A stretch of DNA of 64,000 nucleotides from Streptacidiphilus sp. P02-A3a (GTDB taxonomy: Bacteria; Actinomycetota; Actinomycetes; Streptomycetales; Streptomycetaceae), in the NCBI RefSeq assembly GCF_014084105.1, contig NZ_CP048289.1:3791922-3855921 (forward strand). Reading direction: 5' to 3'. The position numbers were made by a program, and so were the translations under genes. How positions within the stretch are numbered: the stretch's first letter is position 1; each line of letters begins with the position of its first letter. Under the pieces are notes generated by a model. The model saw only the letters and a list, made by a program, of their open reading frames with translations. It ran no database searches and was not told the origin of the DNA. Shown piece by piece: positions 54,249 through 63,358 of this stretch.

Positions 54249-54367
54249 GTTATGCCTCGTGCTCCGGTCGGCGAACACCAACTGTCGGCTCGCGCTGCCG
54301 AAGTACTTGACAGCGACTGGCTGTGACATCACCATCCATTCGAGGTCATGCACAGGCCGAGAAAAAC

Positions 54368-54381
54368 TGGTAGCGCTTCCA
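54368..54381. promoter_or_regulatory. CebR-type operator box
   Basis: An identical copy of the 54235 box, 133 bp downstream and 79 bp before the second GH6 start. Two boxes could allow looping or tighter repression. Confidence 0.72.
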
Positions 54382-54459
54382 GTTTCACTCCCACCCGCCG
54401 ATGCGGTCACCCGCGCCCTGAGCCGAGGGCGGACCGCTTCGAGAACAGGACGTACCGCT

Positions 54460-55434
54460 ATGAGACGCATCATCCGTACCGCCGCCATCGTCAGTGCCAC
54501 CGCGCTGGCCGCCCTTCCCCTGGTCGGTGCTCCCGCCGCCTACGCGGGCAGCAACCCGGTCACGTCGACCAACGGCTTCTACGTGGACCCGGGCAACGCC
54601 GCCGCCACCTGGGCCAACGCGAACCCCGGCGACGGACGTACCGCGGCCATCAAGTCGGCCATCGCCAACAAGCCCAGTGCCGACTGGTTCGGTGACTGGA
54701 GCGGGACGATCGGCACCGCCACCGGCGCCTACGTCGGCGCGGCGGCGCTCACCGACAAGCTGCCGGTCCTGGTCGCCTACAACATCACCGACCGCGACAT
54801 CTGCTCCGGCCAGTCCAGCGGCGGCGCCACCTCCGACGCCGCGTACGACACCTGGATCGCCGCCTTCGCCGGAGGCATCGCCAAGCGCCCGGCCCTGGTC
54901 ATCCTGGAACCCGACGCGGTGGCCGACGAGAGCTGCATGACCTCGGCCCAGATCAGCGACCGGGACGGGCTGCTGAACAACGCCATCACCCAGTTCACCA
55001 ACCAGGCCCCGGACAGCTGGGTCTACCTCGACGCCGGCAACCCCGGCTGGCTGTCCGCCGCCACCATGGCCTCCTACCTGAACTCATCCGGACTGGCCAA
55101 GGCGCACGGGTTCTCGCTCAACGTCTCGAACTTCTACACCACGGCCCAGAACACGGCCTACGGCAACGCGATCAACGCCGACCTACAGGCCTGGTACGGC
55201 TACACCAAGCCCTACGTGATCGACACCAGCCGCAACGGCAACGGCTCGAACGGCCAGTGGTGCAACCCGGACGGGGCGAAGCTGGGCACCACCGACCAGC
55301 AGGGCGGGGGCGCCGAGATGCTGCTGTGGATCAAGACCCCCGGTGAGTCCGACGGCAACTGCGGGACCGGCACCGGCACCACCGCCGGAGAGTTCTCCCC
55401 CCAGGCCGCCTACGACCTGGTCTACGGCTACTGA
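54460..55434 (+). CDS. Secreted GH6 endoglucanase
   Basis: A 324-residue single-domain GH6 enzyme. The Sec signal ends near AYAG (residue 30). Catalytic Asp candidates are Asp113 in NITDRDICSGQ and Asp152 in LVILEPDAVAD. The segment YVIDTSRNGNGSNGQWCN is typical of bacterial endoglucanases such as CelA. It is shorter than the GH6 at 51565, suggesting an open cleft. Two CebR-type boxes lie upstream. No carbohydrate-binding module is present. Confidence 0.93.
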   Translation: MRRIIRTAAIVSATALAALPLVGAPAAYAGSNPVTSTNGFYVDPGNAAATWANANPGDGRTAAIKSAIANKPSADWFGDWSGTIGTATGAYVGAAALTDKLPVLVAYNITDRDICSGQSSGGATSDAAYDTWIAAFAGGIAKRPALVILEPDAVADESCMTSAQISDRDGLLNNAITQFTNQAPDSWVYLDAGNPGWLSAATMASYLNSSGLAKAHGFSLNVSNFYTTAQNTAYGNAINADLQAWYGYTKPYVIDTSRNGNGSNGQWCNPDGAKLGTTDQQGGGAEMLLWIKTPGESDGNCGTGTGTTAGEFSPQAAYDLVYGY

Positions 55435-55442
55435 CCACACGG

Positions 55443-55493
55443 GGCCCTGCCGGGACCGGGCGCGCGGAAGCACGCCGGGTTCCTGGCAGGGCC
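55443..55493 (+). terminator. Terminator after the second GH6 gene
   Basis: GGCCCTGCC (55443-55451) pairs perfectly with GGCAGGGCC (55485-55493), with GC-rich sequence between. It begins 8 bp after the stop codon. Confidence 0.65.
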
Positions 55494-55839
55494 TCTGATC
55501 CACCGTCACGTACGGTCGGCATCGGGCCCCGGGATCGTTGCGAAGCAGTGCTCCGCGCGGGCGGCGGCCACCACCCCGGCCCGATGCCGCGCCCGCATTG
55601 TGAACCACGTGCTGCGCGAGTGTGTCGTGACTTTAAGTCTTGCCGCCCCACCCCTACGAACAGGCGTTTGTCTTGCCGGTTGACCGCATCAGGGGTTGAC
55701 TGGCCTGTATGCGGCTCTGCGCCACGCTGCCAAAGGGCCCATGCAGTTCAACGAAGGCAATCGTCAGCGGCAGCAGCGGCGCGCACGGTGGGTTTCGCGC
55801 GCACCCGCTCTCCCGCTCCATTGAGAACCGAGGTTCGCC
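55494..55839. other. Gene-free region before carbonic anhydrase
   Basis: No supported gene. AT-richer sequence at 55620-55720 includes TTGACC (55680-55685) and TTGACT (55697-55702), which may be -35 elements of the carbonic anhydrase promoter. I cannot place a convincing -10. Confidence 0.45.
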
Positions 55840-56328
55840 GTGTCCGTGACCGATGAGCTCCTGGCCAACAACGCTCGCTACGTCGAGTCCTTCACCGGGC
55901 CGCTCCCCCTGCCGCCGTCCAAGGGCCTGGCGGTGGTGGCCTGCATGGACGCGCGGTTGAACGTCTACGCGATCCTGGGGCTGAAGGAGGGTGAGGCGCA
56001 CGTGATCCGCAACGCCGGCGGCGTGGTCACCTCGGACGAGATCCGCTCGCTGGCCATCAGCCAGCGGCTGCTGGGCACCGAGGAGATCATCCTGATCCAC
56101 CACACCGACTGCGGCATGCTGACCTTCACCGACGACGGCTTCAAGGACTCCGTCCAGCAGGACACCGGCATCCGCCCGCCCTGGGCCGCGGAGGCCTTCA
56201 CCGACCTGGACACCGACGTGCGCCAGTCCGTCGCCCGCATCCAGGCCGACCCCTTCATCGTCCACAAGAACCACATCCGGGGCTTCGTCTTCGACGTGGC
56301 CACCGGCAAACTCAACGAGGTCCACTGA
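55840..56328 (+). CDS. Beta-class carbonic anhydrase
   Basis: A 162-residue Zn enzyme converting CO2 to bicarbonate. Zn ligands are Cys35 in CMDARL, His88 and Cys91 in HHTDCGM. The Asp37-Arg39 dyad is intact. It is a short type common in actinomycetes. The GTG at 55840 gives the usual N-terminus (SVTDELLANNARYVESF). It is a monocistronic gene ending before a strong terminator. Confidence 0.93.
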   Translation: MSVTDELLANNARYVESFTGPLPLPPSKGLAVVACMDARLNVYAILGLKEGEAHVIRNAGGVVTSDEIRSLAISQRLLGTEEIILIHHTDCGMLTFTDDGFKDSVQQDTGIRPPWAAEAFTDLDTDVRQSVARIQADPFIVHKNHIRGFVFDVATGKLNEVH

Positions 56329-56370
56329 CGCGACCACGCCGGGGGCACACCGCGCCCGCGATCCGCGTGC

Positions 56371-56395
56371 TGGCGCGTGCGACCGGCACGCGCCA
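56371..56395. terminator. Bidirectional terminator
   Basis: TGGCGCGTGC (56371-56380) pairs perfectly with GCACGCGCCA (56386-56395) over a 5-base loop. It lies between the convergent carbonic anhydrase and S9 peptidase stops. Confidence 0.75.
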
Positions 56396-56406
56396 GCGGA
56401 CCCTTC

Positions 56407-58383
56407 TCACGTCGCGTCCCGGAGCCAGCGGTCGTACCAGCCGCGGATGCGCCGCAGGGCGTCCAGCTGGTGGCTGCGCTCCGTGAGGCCGTGGCCTTCG
56501 CGGGGGTAGACGACGAACTCGTGTTCGACGCCGCGGTGGCGCAGGGCGCGATGGAAGTGGATGGCCTGGCCGAGCGGGACGTTGGTGTCCTGCTCTCCGT
56601 GCAGGATCAGGATCGGGGTGCGGATCCCGGCCGCGTAGGAGATCGGGCTGTTCCGGTCGTGGACGTGCGGTCCCGGACCGTCCCAGCCGGTGCTGCCGCC
56701 GAGCGCCGCGTCCAGGATTCCCCAGTCGCCGGTACCGGCCTGCATGCCCCAGTCGCTGATGCCGGCGCCCATCATGGCGGCCTTGAAGCGGTCGGTCTGG
56801 CTGATGGCCCAGGCGGCCATGAAACCGCCGTGGCTCCAACCGGAGATGCCCAGGCGTTCCGGATCGGCGACCCCCTCGGCGACCAGCAGGTCGATTCCGG
56901 CGAGGATGTCGGTCCACTCGTCGCCGCCCACCGCGCCCGCCACCATCGCGGCGAACTCGTGGCCGTGGCCCGATCCGCCCCGGGGGTTGGGCAGGAAGAC
57001 GGCGTAACCGGCGGTCGCCAGCCACTGCCCGCAGTCGATCGAGTTCACCTCGAAGGCGTCCGGGTAGCGGTTGTACGGCCCGCCGTTGACCATGGTGACC
57101 AGCGGGAAGGGGCCTTCGTCCCGCTCGCGGCCGGCCGGGAGGATCAGCAGTCCGTCCAACTGGAGTCCGTCGCCCGCCCGGTAGCTGAGGCGCTCCTGGA
57201 CTCCCCAGCGGATACCGCGCAGTTGCGGCCTGGTGTCACTGAGCCGGAGCAGCGGCCCGCCGACCGGTCCCGCGTGCACGTTCGCGGGCTCGTACGCGGT
57301 GCTCCACAGCACGGCGTGGGCCGCGCCGGAGCGGCTCGCGCTCAGCCGGTCGAGCGCGCCGGTGGCGGAGGACAGCTGCTGGAACCGCTGGGACTGCGGA
57401 TCGAGCCGGTACAGCGCGGTGTCCAGTCCGTCGGCGAACAGCGCCAGCGGTGGCCCGTCGGCGACCTGCACCAGTTCGGTCGGGTTGACCGGCATGCCGA
57501 GGGTCAGGTTGCGGTGCTCGACCGCCGGACCGGTCACCGGCGGGACGGTGTCCAGCACCGCAAGGCCGCCGATGAGGTGCGGCGGGGTGATTGCCAGGTG
57601 CGCCAGGTGCCACACACCGTCATGGTGCCACCAGACCGGGGACGCGGCCTCGATGCCGATCGGGCCCAGGTCCTGGACGGCTGCCGTGTGCGGGTCGACC
57701 AGGTGCAACTCCGCGTTCAGGACGCCGGGGTCGAGTTCCGGGGTGGCCCAGCTGAGCACTGCCAGCGGGCCGCCGTCCGGACGCTGGGCCAGCTCCACGA
57801 CATGGCGGTTCCCGAGCCGCTCCACGGTGCGGAGCACGCCGGTCGCCAGGTCGAGCAGGCGCAACCGGGTGACGGGGAGGTGCCGACCCCAGACCTTGGC
57901 ATCGTCGCCCTCGGCCTCCCGGCGTTCGTCCTCCGCGGTGGGTTCGTCCTCGGCGAGAACAGCGACCGTCCGGCCGTCGGCGAGCGGGTACTGGTCGGAG
58001 ATTCCCCCGCGCCAACTGGTCAGTGCCTGGACCCTGGTGACGTCCTCGCCGTCGCCCACGGGGATCCGGTGGAGTTGGGCGGTACCCCGCTGCTCGCGCT
58101 CGGAGGTGAAGAAGAGCGAGGCCGAGTCGGGTGCCCATTTCGGAGCGAGGTCGCGGGCGGTGCTGTCGGTCAGTCGGCGCGGGGCCTCGCCGCCGTCCGT
58201 GGCGGCGACCCAGAGGGAGCCGTGCGGATGCCCGTCCTTGCCGCCTTCCGCGGTCACCCCGTACGCGACCAGGCGACCGTCGGGTGAGATGGCCGGTGTC
58301 ACCGCTATGGCGACGTCCTGCATCATTTCGGCGGTGAGCTCCTCGGCGGCTCCGGGAGTCGGTCGCGGTGCAAGGTGCGGCAT
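56407..58383 (-). CDS. S9 family peptidase (acylaminoacyl-peptidase type)
   Basis: A 658-residue cytosolic peptidase: an N-terminal beta-propeller (about residues 20-390) and a C-terminal hydrolase domain. The triad is Ser517 in GWSHGG, Asp599 in LHGEQDTNVP and His631 in REGHGL. The oxyanion region VNGGPYNRYPDAFEV is also typical. It is not closely similar to the S9 peptidase in the RiPP operon (GTSWGG). It probably trims oligopeptides in general protein turnover. No operon partner. Confidence 0.9.
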   Translation of the reverse strand: MPHLAPRPTPGAAEELTAEMMQDVAIAVTPAISPDGRLVAYGVTAEGGKDGHPHGSLWVAATDGGEAPRRLTDSTARDLAPKWAPDSASLFFTSEREQRGTAQLHRIPVGDGEDVTRVQALTSWRGGISDQYPLADGRTVAVLAEDEPTAEDERREAEGDDAKVWGRHLPVTRLRLLDLATGVLRTVERLGNRHVVELAQRPDGGPLAVLSWATPELDPGVLNAELHLVDPHTAAVQDLGPIGIEAASPVWWHHDGVWHLAHLAITPPHLIGGLAVLDTVPPVTGPAVEHRNLTLGMPVNPTELVQVADGPPLALFADGLDTALYRLDPQSQRFQQLSSATGALDRLSASRSGAAHAVLWSTAYEPANVHAGPVGGPLLRLSDTRPQLRGIRWGVQERLSYRAGDGLQLDGLLILPAGRERDEGPFPLVTMVNGGPYNRYPDAFEVNSIDCGQWLATAGYAVFLPNPRGGSGHGHEFAAMVAGAVGGDEWTDILAGIDLLVAEGVADPERLGISGWSHGGFMAAWAISQTDRFKAAMMGAGISDWGMQAGTGDWGILDAALGGSTGWDGPGPHVHDRNSPISYAAGIRTPILILHGEQDTNVPLGQAIHFHRALRHRGVEHEFVVYPREGHGLTERSHQLDALRRIRGWYDRWLRDAT

Positions 58384-58534
58384 CCGGTGTGCCCTTCACT
58401 CGTCAGTACGGCAGTCGGTCATCCTGCCGCACCGGCGGACGGCTGTCAGTTGAATTTTTGCGTGCCGCTGAAGGGGCGCGCACCGGGGCGGTGGCTCGTG
58501 GGTCAGCGCCCTCGACCCGGACTACGATCCGGGG

Positions 58535-59425
58535 GTGCAGCAACAGATCGGGATCATAGGTATCGGGCGGATGGGGACTCCCATCGCCGCCCGGCTCGTC
58601 GACGCCGGACTGGCGGTGGCCGTCCACGACGTCCGGGCCGAACGCGAACAGGCCGCGCTGGACCACGGGGCCCAGTGGCGGACCTCGGCGTGCGCGGCCG
58701 CCGCCGACGCGGAGGTGCTGATCACCGTGCTTCCAGGACCGGCCGAGGTCACGGCGGCGGTGACCGAGGAGGTGCTGGCGGCCCTGGCCCCGGGCGCGAC
58801 CTGGATCGACATGTCCAGCAACGCGCCCGCCGCCGCCGCGCCGCTGCGCGAGCGGGCGGCGGCGCGCGGGATCGGCGTGCTGGAGGCCCCGATCGGCGGC
58901 AGCCCCGCCGACGCGGAGACCGGCTCGCTGCGTCTTTTCGTGGGCGGGGACGGCGAGTTGCTCGCCCGCCACCGGGCGCTGCTGGAGCTGGTCGCGGACC
59001 CGCGCCGGATCGCCCTGGTCGGTGGCCCCGGCGCGGGCTACACGGTCAAGCTGCTGATCAACCTGCTCTGGTTCGGCCAGGCGGCGGCCACCGCCGAGGC
59101 CCTGCTGCTGGGGCAGCGGGCCGGTGTGGACCTCAACGTGCTGCGCGACACCCTCGCCGAGAGCGCGGCCGGCAGCGACTTCATCCGCCGCGACCTGTCG
59201 TCCCTGTTCGCCGGTGACTACCTCGCCTCCTACCCGTTGGACCGCATCCACGACCAACTCGCGGTGGTGGCCTCGATGGCCGCCGAGCTCGCGACGCCGC
59301 ACACCATCGCCGAACGGGTACGCGGCCTCCACCAGGAGGCACTCCAGCGCTACGGCCCGGTCGACGGCGAACTCCTCGCCGTCGCCCTGCTGGAGGAGCA
59401 GGCAGGCGCCCGGCTGCGGGGCTGA
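58535..59425 (+). CDS. NAD(P)-dependent dehydrogenase of the 3-hydroxyisobutyrate dehydrogenase family
   Basis: A 296-residue beta-hydroxyacid dehydrogenase. Cofactor motif IGIIGIGRMGTPIAARL (residues 5-21), substrate motif MSSNAP in place of the usual DxSTxxP, EAPIGGSPADAETGSL, and the catalytic Lys in GAGYTVKLLINLLW. GTG start at 58535. Substrate may be a hydroxy acid or an imine; the altered substrate motif makes the exact activity uncertain. Confidence 0.87.
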   Translation: MQQQIGIIGIGRMGTPIAARLVDAGLAVAVHDVRAEREQAALDHGAQWRTSACAAAADAEVLITVLPGPAEVTAAVTEEVLAALAPGATWIDMSSNAPAAAAPLRERAAARGIGVLEAPIGGSPADAETGSLRLFVGGDGELLARHRALLELVADPRRIALVGGPGAGYTVKLLINLLWFGQAAATAEALLLGQRAGVDLNVLRDTLAESAAGSDFIRRDLSSLFAGDYLASYPLDRIHDQLAVVASMAAELATPHTIAERVRGLHQEALQRYGPVDGELLAVALLEEQAGARLRG

Positions 59426-59497
59426 TCACACCTGCGGACGACCGGCGCTGAGCCCGTCGTCCGCTGTCCGGGTTCTGGCTGCCGTCGGGCCGCGGTC

Positions 59498-61021
59498 TCA
59501 CTCACCGGTCAGCCCGGTCAGCCCGGTCAGCCCGGTCAGTGGTCCGAGGAAGCCCACGACCTCGCTGTGGCGGAAGTGCTCGGCCCAACCCAGTGGGGTG
59601 TCGTCGAACCGGGCGTCGTGGAGGTCGGGGTCGGCACCCAGGTCGACCAGGAGGCGGGCGCCGACCACGTCGCCGCTGGCCGCCGCCTGGTGAAGCGGGG
59701 TTTCCCACGACTGCTCCAGGGGGACGTCGCCACGGCCCAGCGCGTTGACGTCGAATCCGAGTTCCACGAGCAGCGGGACGGCGTGCCAGGCGCCGCGGGC
59801 CGCCGCCCAGACGATCAGGCCGGGCCGCCGGCGGCGGGCGGCGGCGGCGTGCTCGCGCAGCCGCTCCGCGGTGGCGTGGTCGCCCGCCAGGGCCGCGGCG
59901 ACCAGCGCGTCGACGCCGTCGGCCGGTGACGGTGACCACGGAGCGCCGTGCGCGGCCAGGTACTCCAGCACCCGGGCGCTGCCGCACACCGCGGCCAGGC
60001 GCGCCGGGGTGGTGCCGTTCCACGACCGCAGCCGCGCCGGGCGGTCGTCGGGGAACCGGAACGCGGCACGCGGGTCGGCGCACTCGGCGAGCAGCCGCAC
60101 CCGCTCGGTGAGGTCGTGGGTGATGGCCCACCACAGTTGATCGGCGACCAGGTCGGCCGGTGAGGGGATCGCGTGGCCCAGCCGAGCCCGCCACGGGCCG
60201 CCGCCGCGCCCGAGGCCGTGGTCGACCAGCAGGGCCAGGTGGTCGTCGGCGGAGCCGAACTGGCGGTTGTACAGCGCCTGGGCGTCATTGGGGTCGGCGC
60301 CCGCGGCCAGGAGCGTGCGGGCCAGGGCATCGGCTCTCGGGTGGGCCGGTTGGCCGCCCTCGCCACCGCCCAACGCACCGGCCAGCGCGGTGAAGGGCGA
60401 GGTCAAGCCGTGCCACAGATAGCCGGCGTTCGGGTCGGCGCCGTGATCGAGCAGCACCCGCGCGGCCCGGACGACCGCGTCCGCGCTGACGTCGGGATCG
60501 TGCCGGGCGTACGCGAGGTACAGGATCGGCTCCCAGCCGAACGGCCCTCCCTCGGCGGTGGCCAGCGTCGGATCCGCGGCCAGCAGGGAGGCAAGCGCGT
60601 CGACGTCGGCCGCGGCCGCGGCCGCGTGTACCGAGGCGCCGGTGAGCCCCGCCTGCGCGGCGAGCAGCGCGGCGGCCCGCCGCCAGCGGTCCGGATGGTC
60701 GTCGTGGCCGTACCGCAGACAGGCCAGCAGCAGGAACTCGTCCGCGGGTGAGGCCGCCGTCTCCACCTGGTCCGGCACGCGGCGGTGCCGCTGGATGATC
60801 TGGACGTGCCGCTTCAGCGCGGTCCACGAAGGGAAACCGTAGCGGCGGGCGATGACCAGTTGCGCGCCGGCCAGTGACGGCGAGTGCGGTCCGTCCGGGT
60901 GGTGCGCGCCCACCAGGGCCAGTGCCTCCGACGCACCGGACCTGGCACCGTCGCGAAGGTCCTTCGCCTGCTTGCGCAGTTGCTCGAAGTTCGGGTCGTC
61001 GGGAAGACGAACGGTCGCCAC
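59498..61021 (-). CDS. Ankyrin-repeat protein
   Basis: A 507-residue protein with an N-terminal helical region (FEQLRKQAKDLRDGARSG) seen in many actinomycete ankyrin proteins. At least six ankyrin repeats follow (for example VLLDHGADPNAGYLWHG, LLVELGFDVNALGRGD and LLVDLGADPDLHDARFDDTPLGWA). The GTG at 61021 has a near-perfect GAAGGAGGT site. The C-terminus is a repeat, LTGLTGLTGLTGE, from 9-bp DNA units. It likely mediates protein binding; the partner is unknown. Confidence 0.87.
   Translation of the reverse strand: MATVRLPDDPNFEQLRKQAKDLRDGARSGASEALALVGAHHPDGPHSPSLAGAQLVIARRYGFPSWTALKRHVQIIQRHRRVPDQVETAASPADEFLLLACLRYGHDDHPDRWRRAAALLAAQAGLTGASVHAAAAAADVDALASLLAADPTLATAEGGPFGWEPILYLAYARHDPDVSADAVVRAARVLLDHGADPNAGYLWHGLTSPFTALAGALGGGEGGQPAHPRADALARTLLAAGADPNDAQALYNRQFGSADDHLALLVDHGLGRGGGPWRARLGHAIPSPADLVADQLWWAITHDLTERVRLLAECADPRAAFRFPDDRPARLRSWNGTTPARLAAVCGSARVLEYLAAHGAPWSPSPADGVDALVAAALAGDHATAERLREHAAAARRRRPGLIVWAAARGAWHAVPLLVELGFDVNALGRGDVPLEQSWETPLHQAAASGDVVGARLLVDLGADPDLHDARFDDTPLGWAEHFRHSEVVGFLGPLTGLTGLTGLTGE
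59506..59541. repeat. Four 9-bp tandem repeats at the end of the ankyrin gene
   Basis: CGGTCAGCC occurs three times in a row, followed by CGGTCAGTG. On the coding strand each unit encodes a Leu-Thr-Gly triplet. Units are in frame, so changes in copy number would only alter tail length. Confidence 0.85.
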
Positions 61022-61221
61022 GGCGACCTCCTTCCATGGCCCGCGGTCCGCTACGCCGGGCTGAAAGGAGGCAGGAGGCCACAACGATGCCACACCCAAC
61101 CGGGCGGGCTCAGCCCTGTCCGCGGACCGGTGGCGCCCCGGAACGCCACCCGCAGTCTAGCCGGGCCACTGGCGCCGCGCGTTGATGATGCGGATTCGGA
61201 CTTGCCCGTGGTCGACGGGAC

Positions 61222-61242
61222 GTCGGGGCAGCGGGCCCCGAC
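61222..61242 (-). terminator. Terminator after the flotillin-like gene
   Basis: GTCGGGGC (61222-61229) pairs with GCCCCGAC (61235-61242) over 5 bases, immediately after the stop of the leftward gene. Confidence 0.6.
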
Positions 61243-61244
61243 CA

Positions 61245-62405
61245 CTACTCGATCCCGGGCGGGCCGTCGGGCCGCCGGGTCGGGGAGCTGCCACCGTCGG
61301 GGCCTGCGCTCCCGTCGGGGGAGCGCGGTGTGCCCAGGTTGGCGCGGACCGAGTCCAGGATGGTCAGGCCCTGGCTGACCAGGCCGGCGGCGATCTCGCT
61401 GAGGCCGTCGGCGCCGTTGAGGACGTTGACGTTGGCTCCGGCCAGGCCGTTGGCGGCCTCCTTGACGATCAGTGGGAGCTGGTCGATCAGCATCCGGTCC
61501 AGTGCCACCCGGTCGTAGGAGGCGGCGGCCTCGGCCTGGATCTTCATCCGGTTCGCCTCGGCGGTGGCCAGTACCCGGATCCGCTCGGCCTCGGCCTCGG
61601 CGGGCTTCACGATCTCGGCGACCAGCTGCTGCTGGCGCAGCTCGGCCGCGCGCTGGGCCAGCTCGGTCTGCGCCAGCAGCACCTCCTGCTGGGCCTGGGC
61701 CTGCGCCAGTGGCCCGGCCTGGGCGGCCTCGGCCTGGGCCCGCTCCACCTCGGCCGAGTACTGCGCCCGCACCACGGCGGTCTGCCGCTGGTACTCGGCC
61801 TGGTTCCGCTCGGCGGACTGCTGCGCCTCGGTCGACTGCTGGGTGGCCAGGGCCTGGGCGATCTGGGCCTGGCGCTGGATGGCGGCCTTGTGCGGGGCGG
61901 CCATGGCGGCGATGTAGCCGGTCTGGCCGTCGTCGATGGACTGGATCTGCAGCGAGTCCACGGTCAGGCCGATGGTGGCCATCTCGGTCTTGGAGGTCTC
62001 CAGCACCTCGGTGGCCAGCTTCTGCCGCTCGGTGACGATCTCCTCGACCGTCATCGAGCCGATGATGGAGCGCAGGTGACCGGCGAAGATCCGGCCGGTC
62101 AGCACCGACATCTGGTCCTGGTCGGAGAGGAAGCGCTGACCCGCGTTGACGATGCTCTCCTTGTCGTTGCCGACCTTGAACGCGATCACCGCGCGGACCG
62201 TCAACGCGATGCCCTGGTGGCTGACGCAGGTCTCGTCGACCTCCGATTCACACATCGCCAGGGTCAGGAAGCGGGTCTTGCGGAAGACCGGGAGCACGAA
62301 CGCGCCGTGACCGGTCACCACTCGAAATGGCGCCACGCCCATCCCGCGCCGACCTCCTGAGATCAGCATCGCCTGGTCAGGAGCGGGAACCCGGTAACCG
62401 AACAT
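61245..62405 (-). CDS. SPFH-domain (flotillin-like) protein
   Basis: A 386-residue protein with an SPFH/band 7 domain (about residues 10-180, including VTGRIFAGHLRSIIGSMTVEEI-like sequence). A long Ala/Gln/Glu-rich coiled coil follows (about 190-300), as in flotillins. I chose the ATG at 62405 because GAGGAGG lies 5 bases upstream; upstream ATGs add 14 to 21 residues without such a site. Flotillins organise membrane microdomains. No NfeD partner gene is adjacent. Confidence 0.88.
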   Translation of the reverse strand: MFGYRVPAPDQAMLISGGRRGMGVAPFRVVTGHGAFVLPVFRKTRFLTLAMCESEVDETCVSHQGIALTVRAVIAFKVGNDKESIVNAGQRFLSDQDQMSVLTGRIFAGHLRSIIGSMTVEEIVTERQKLATEVLETSKTEMATIGLTVDSLQIQSIDDGQTGYIAAMAAPHKAAIQRQAQIAQALATQQSTEAQQSAERNQAEYQRQTAVVRAQYSAEVERAQAEAAQAGPLAQAQAQQEVLLAQTELAQRAAELRQQQLVAEIVKPAEAEAERIRVLATAEANRMKIQAEAAASYDRVALDRMLIDQLPLIVKEAANGLAGANVNVLNGADGLSEIAAGLVSQGLTILDSVRANLGTPRSPDGSAGPDGGSSPTRRPDGPPGIE

Positions 62406-62665
62406 GCCTGCCTCCTCGGCCGACATCGCCAGGTCGCCGGTCAACGACTCCCAGAGCACAAGCGTCATCGCCCTGGCGACCGCTCTCCGTAGGTATCAGT
62501 CACGCGTACGGACATCCACCTGCGCCGTTACCCCCACGCTACGCCCGGTGCGGCCGACGGGCCGCGCCCAGCGGCCGGTGGACGGTCCTGCTCGGCGTCG
62601 AGCTCGGCCACGAGCGGGGAGCCGGTATCCCCGCGCGGCGGGACCGTCCCGGCAACCGGTGACGC

Positions 62666-62956
62666 TCAGAAAGGGATCGGGCCCTTGCCGGTGATCCGGG
62701 CCCGCACGCGGCCGGCGCCGGCCACCACCCGGGTGAGCCTGAATTCGCCCGTGCCGCCCTCGGGGAATCGCAGTTGTGCCGTATGGGCGTGCCGCAGGGT
62801 TCCGAAATCCTCATCCGGTTCTTCCGCCCAGATTTCCCCTTGCCAGCTCGCCACGCCCTGGACAGGTGCTTCGCCCGTCAGTTCCACGTGGACCGTGATC
62901 TCGCCCCCCTGGACCAGAACAGTTGCCGGACCGTCGTAGCTCGATGTCTTCACCAC
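62666..62956 (-). CDS. Small DUF4873-like protein
   Basis: About 96 residues, all-beta in appearance. It reads TSSYDGPATVLVQGGEITV near the start and RVRARITGKGPIPF at the end, which recalls DUF4873 domains. The start is uncertain: GTG at 62956 or 62953, both without a clear ribosome binding site. The function is unknown. DUF4873 domains also occur fused to flavoprotein monooxygenases, but none is adjacent. Confidence 0.6.
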   Translation of the reverse strand: MVKTSSYDGPATVLVQGGEITVHVELTGEAPVQGVASWQGEIWAEEPDEDFGTLRHAHTAQLRFPEGGTGEFRLTRVVAGAGRVRARITGKGPIPF

Positions 62957-63046
62957 TGCATTCTGCGGCCAGGACCGCTGCGATGCTCCCCGACCCGGTG
63001 CGCCAACGGTCCACGGGCCGCGTACCACCCACGCAGTGCGGAGCCG

Positions 63047-63092
63047 CACGGCAAAGGGGGAGTCACCCACCGGGTGACCCCCCTTTGCCGTG
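63047..63092. terminator. Very strong bidirectional terminator
   Basis: CACGGCAAAGGGGG on the left pairs with CCCCCTTTGCCGTG on the right, with an inner GTCACCC/GGGTGAC stem. The whole element forms a nearly continuous 20-bp stem just after the small hydrophobic protein gene. Confidence 0.85.
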
Positions 63093-63102
63093 CACTCGCT
63101 GT

Positions 63103-63261
63103 CTACCAGCGGTACCAGCGGCCGCCACCGGAGCCGCGGAAGACGAATCCGAGGACCCACAGCACCAGAACCACGATGGCGACCCACCACAGAATGTGAA
63201 TCGCGAAACCCGCACCGCCCAGGATCAGGGCAAGCAGAAGAACCAGCAGCAAAGCGCCCAT
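63103..63261 (-). CDS. Small hydrophobic membrane protein
   Basis: Reading leftwards from the ATG at 63261 gives 52 codons ending in TAG at 63103. An AAGGAGGA site lies about 9 bases upstream. Two hydrophobic stretches, MGALLLVLLLALILGGAGF and HILWWVAIVVLVLWVLGF, are followed by RGSGGGRWYRW. It resembles the short 'hydrophobic protein' family of Streptomyces. It probably inserts in the membrane with two helices. A strong terminator follows 11 bp downstream. Confidence 0.82.
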   Translation of the reverse strand: MGALLLVLLLALILGGAGFAIHILWWVAIVVLVLWVLGFVFRGSGGGRWYRW

Positions 63262-63358
63262 GTCATCTTCCTCCTTCGTCGAACAGGCGTCTGCCCCGAT
63301 TGGCGATGCCTATCCATGGGATACGGGTCCGGTCGGCACATCCGGGTGGGTGCGGCGG

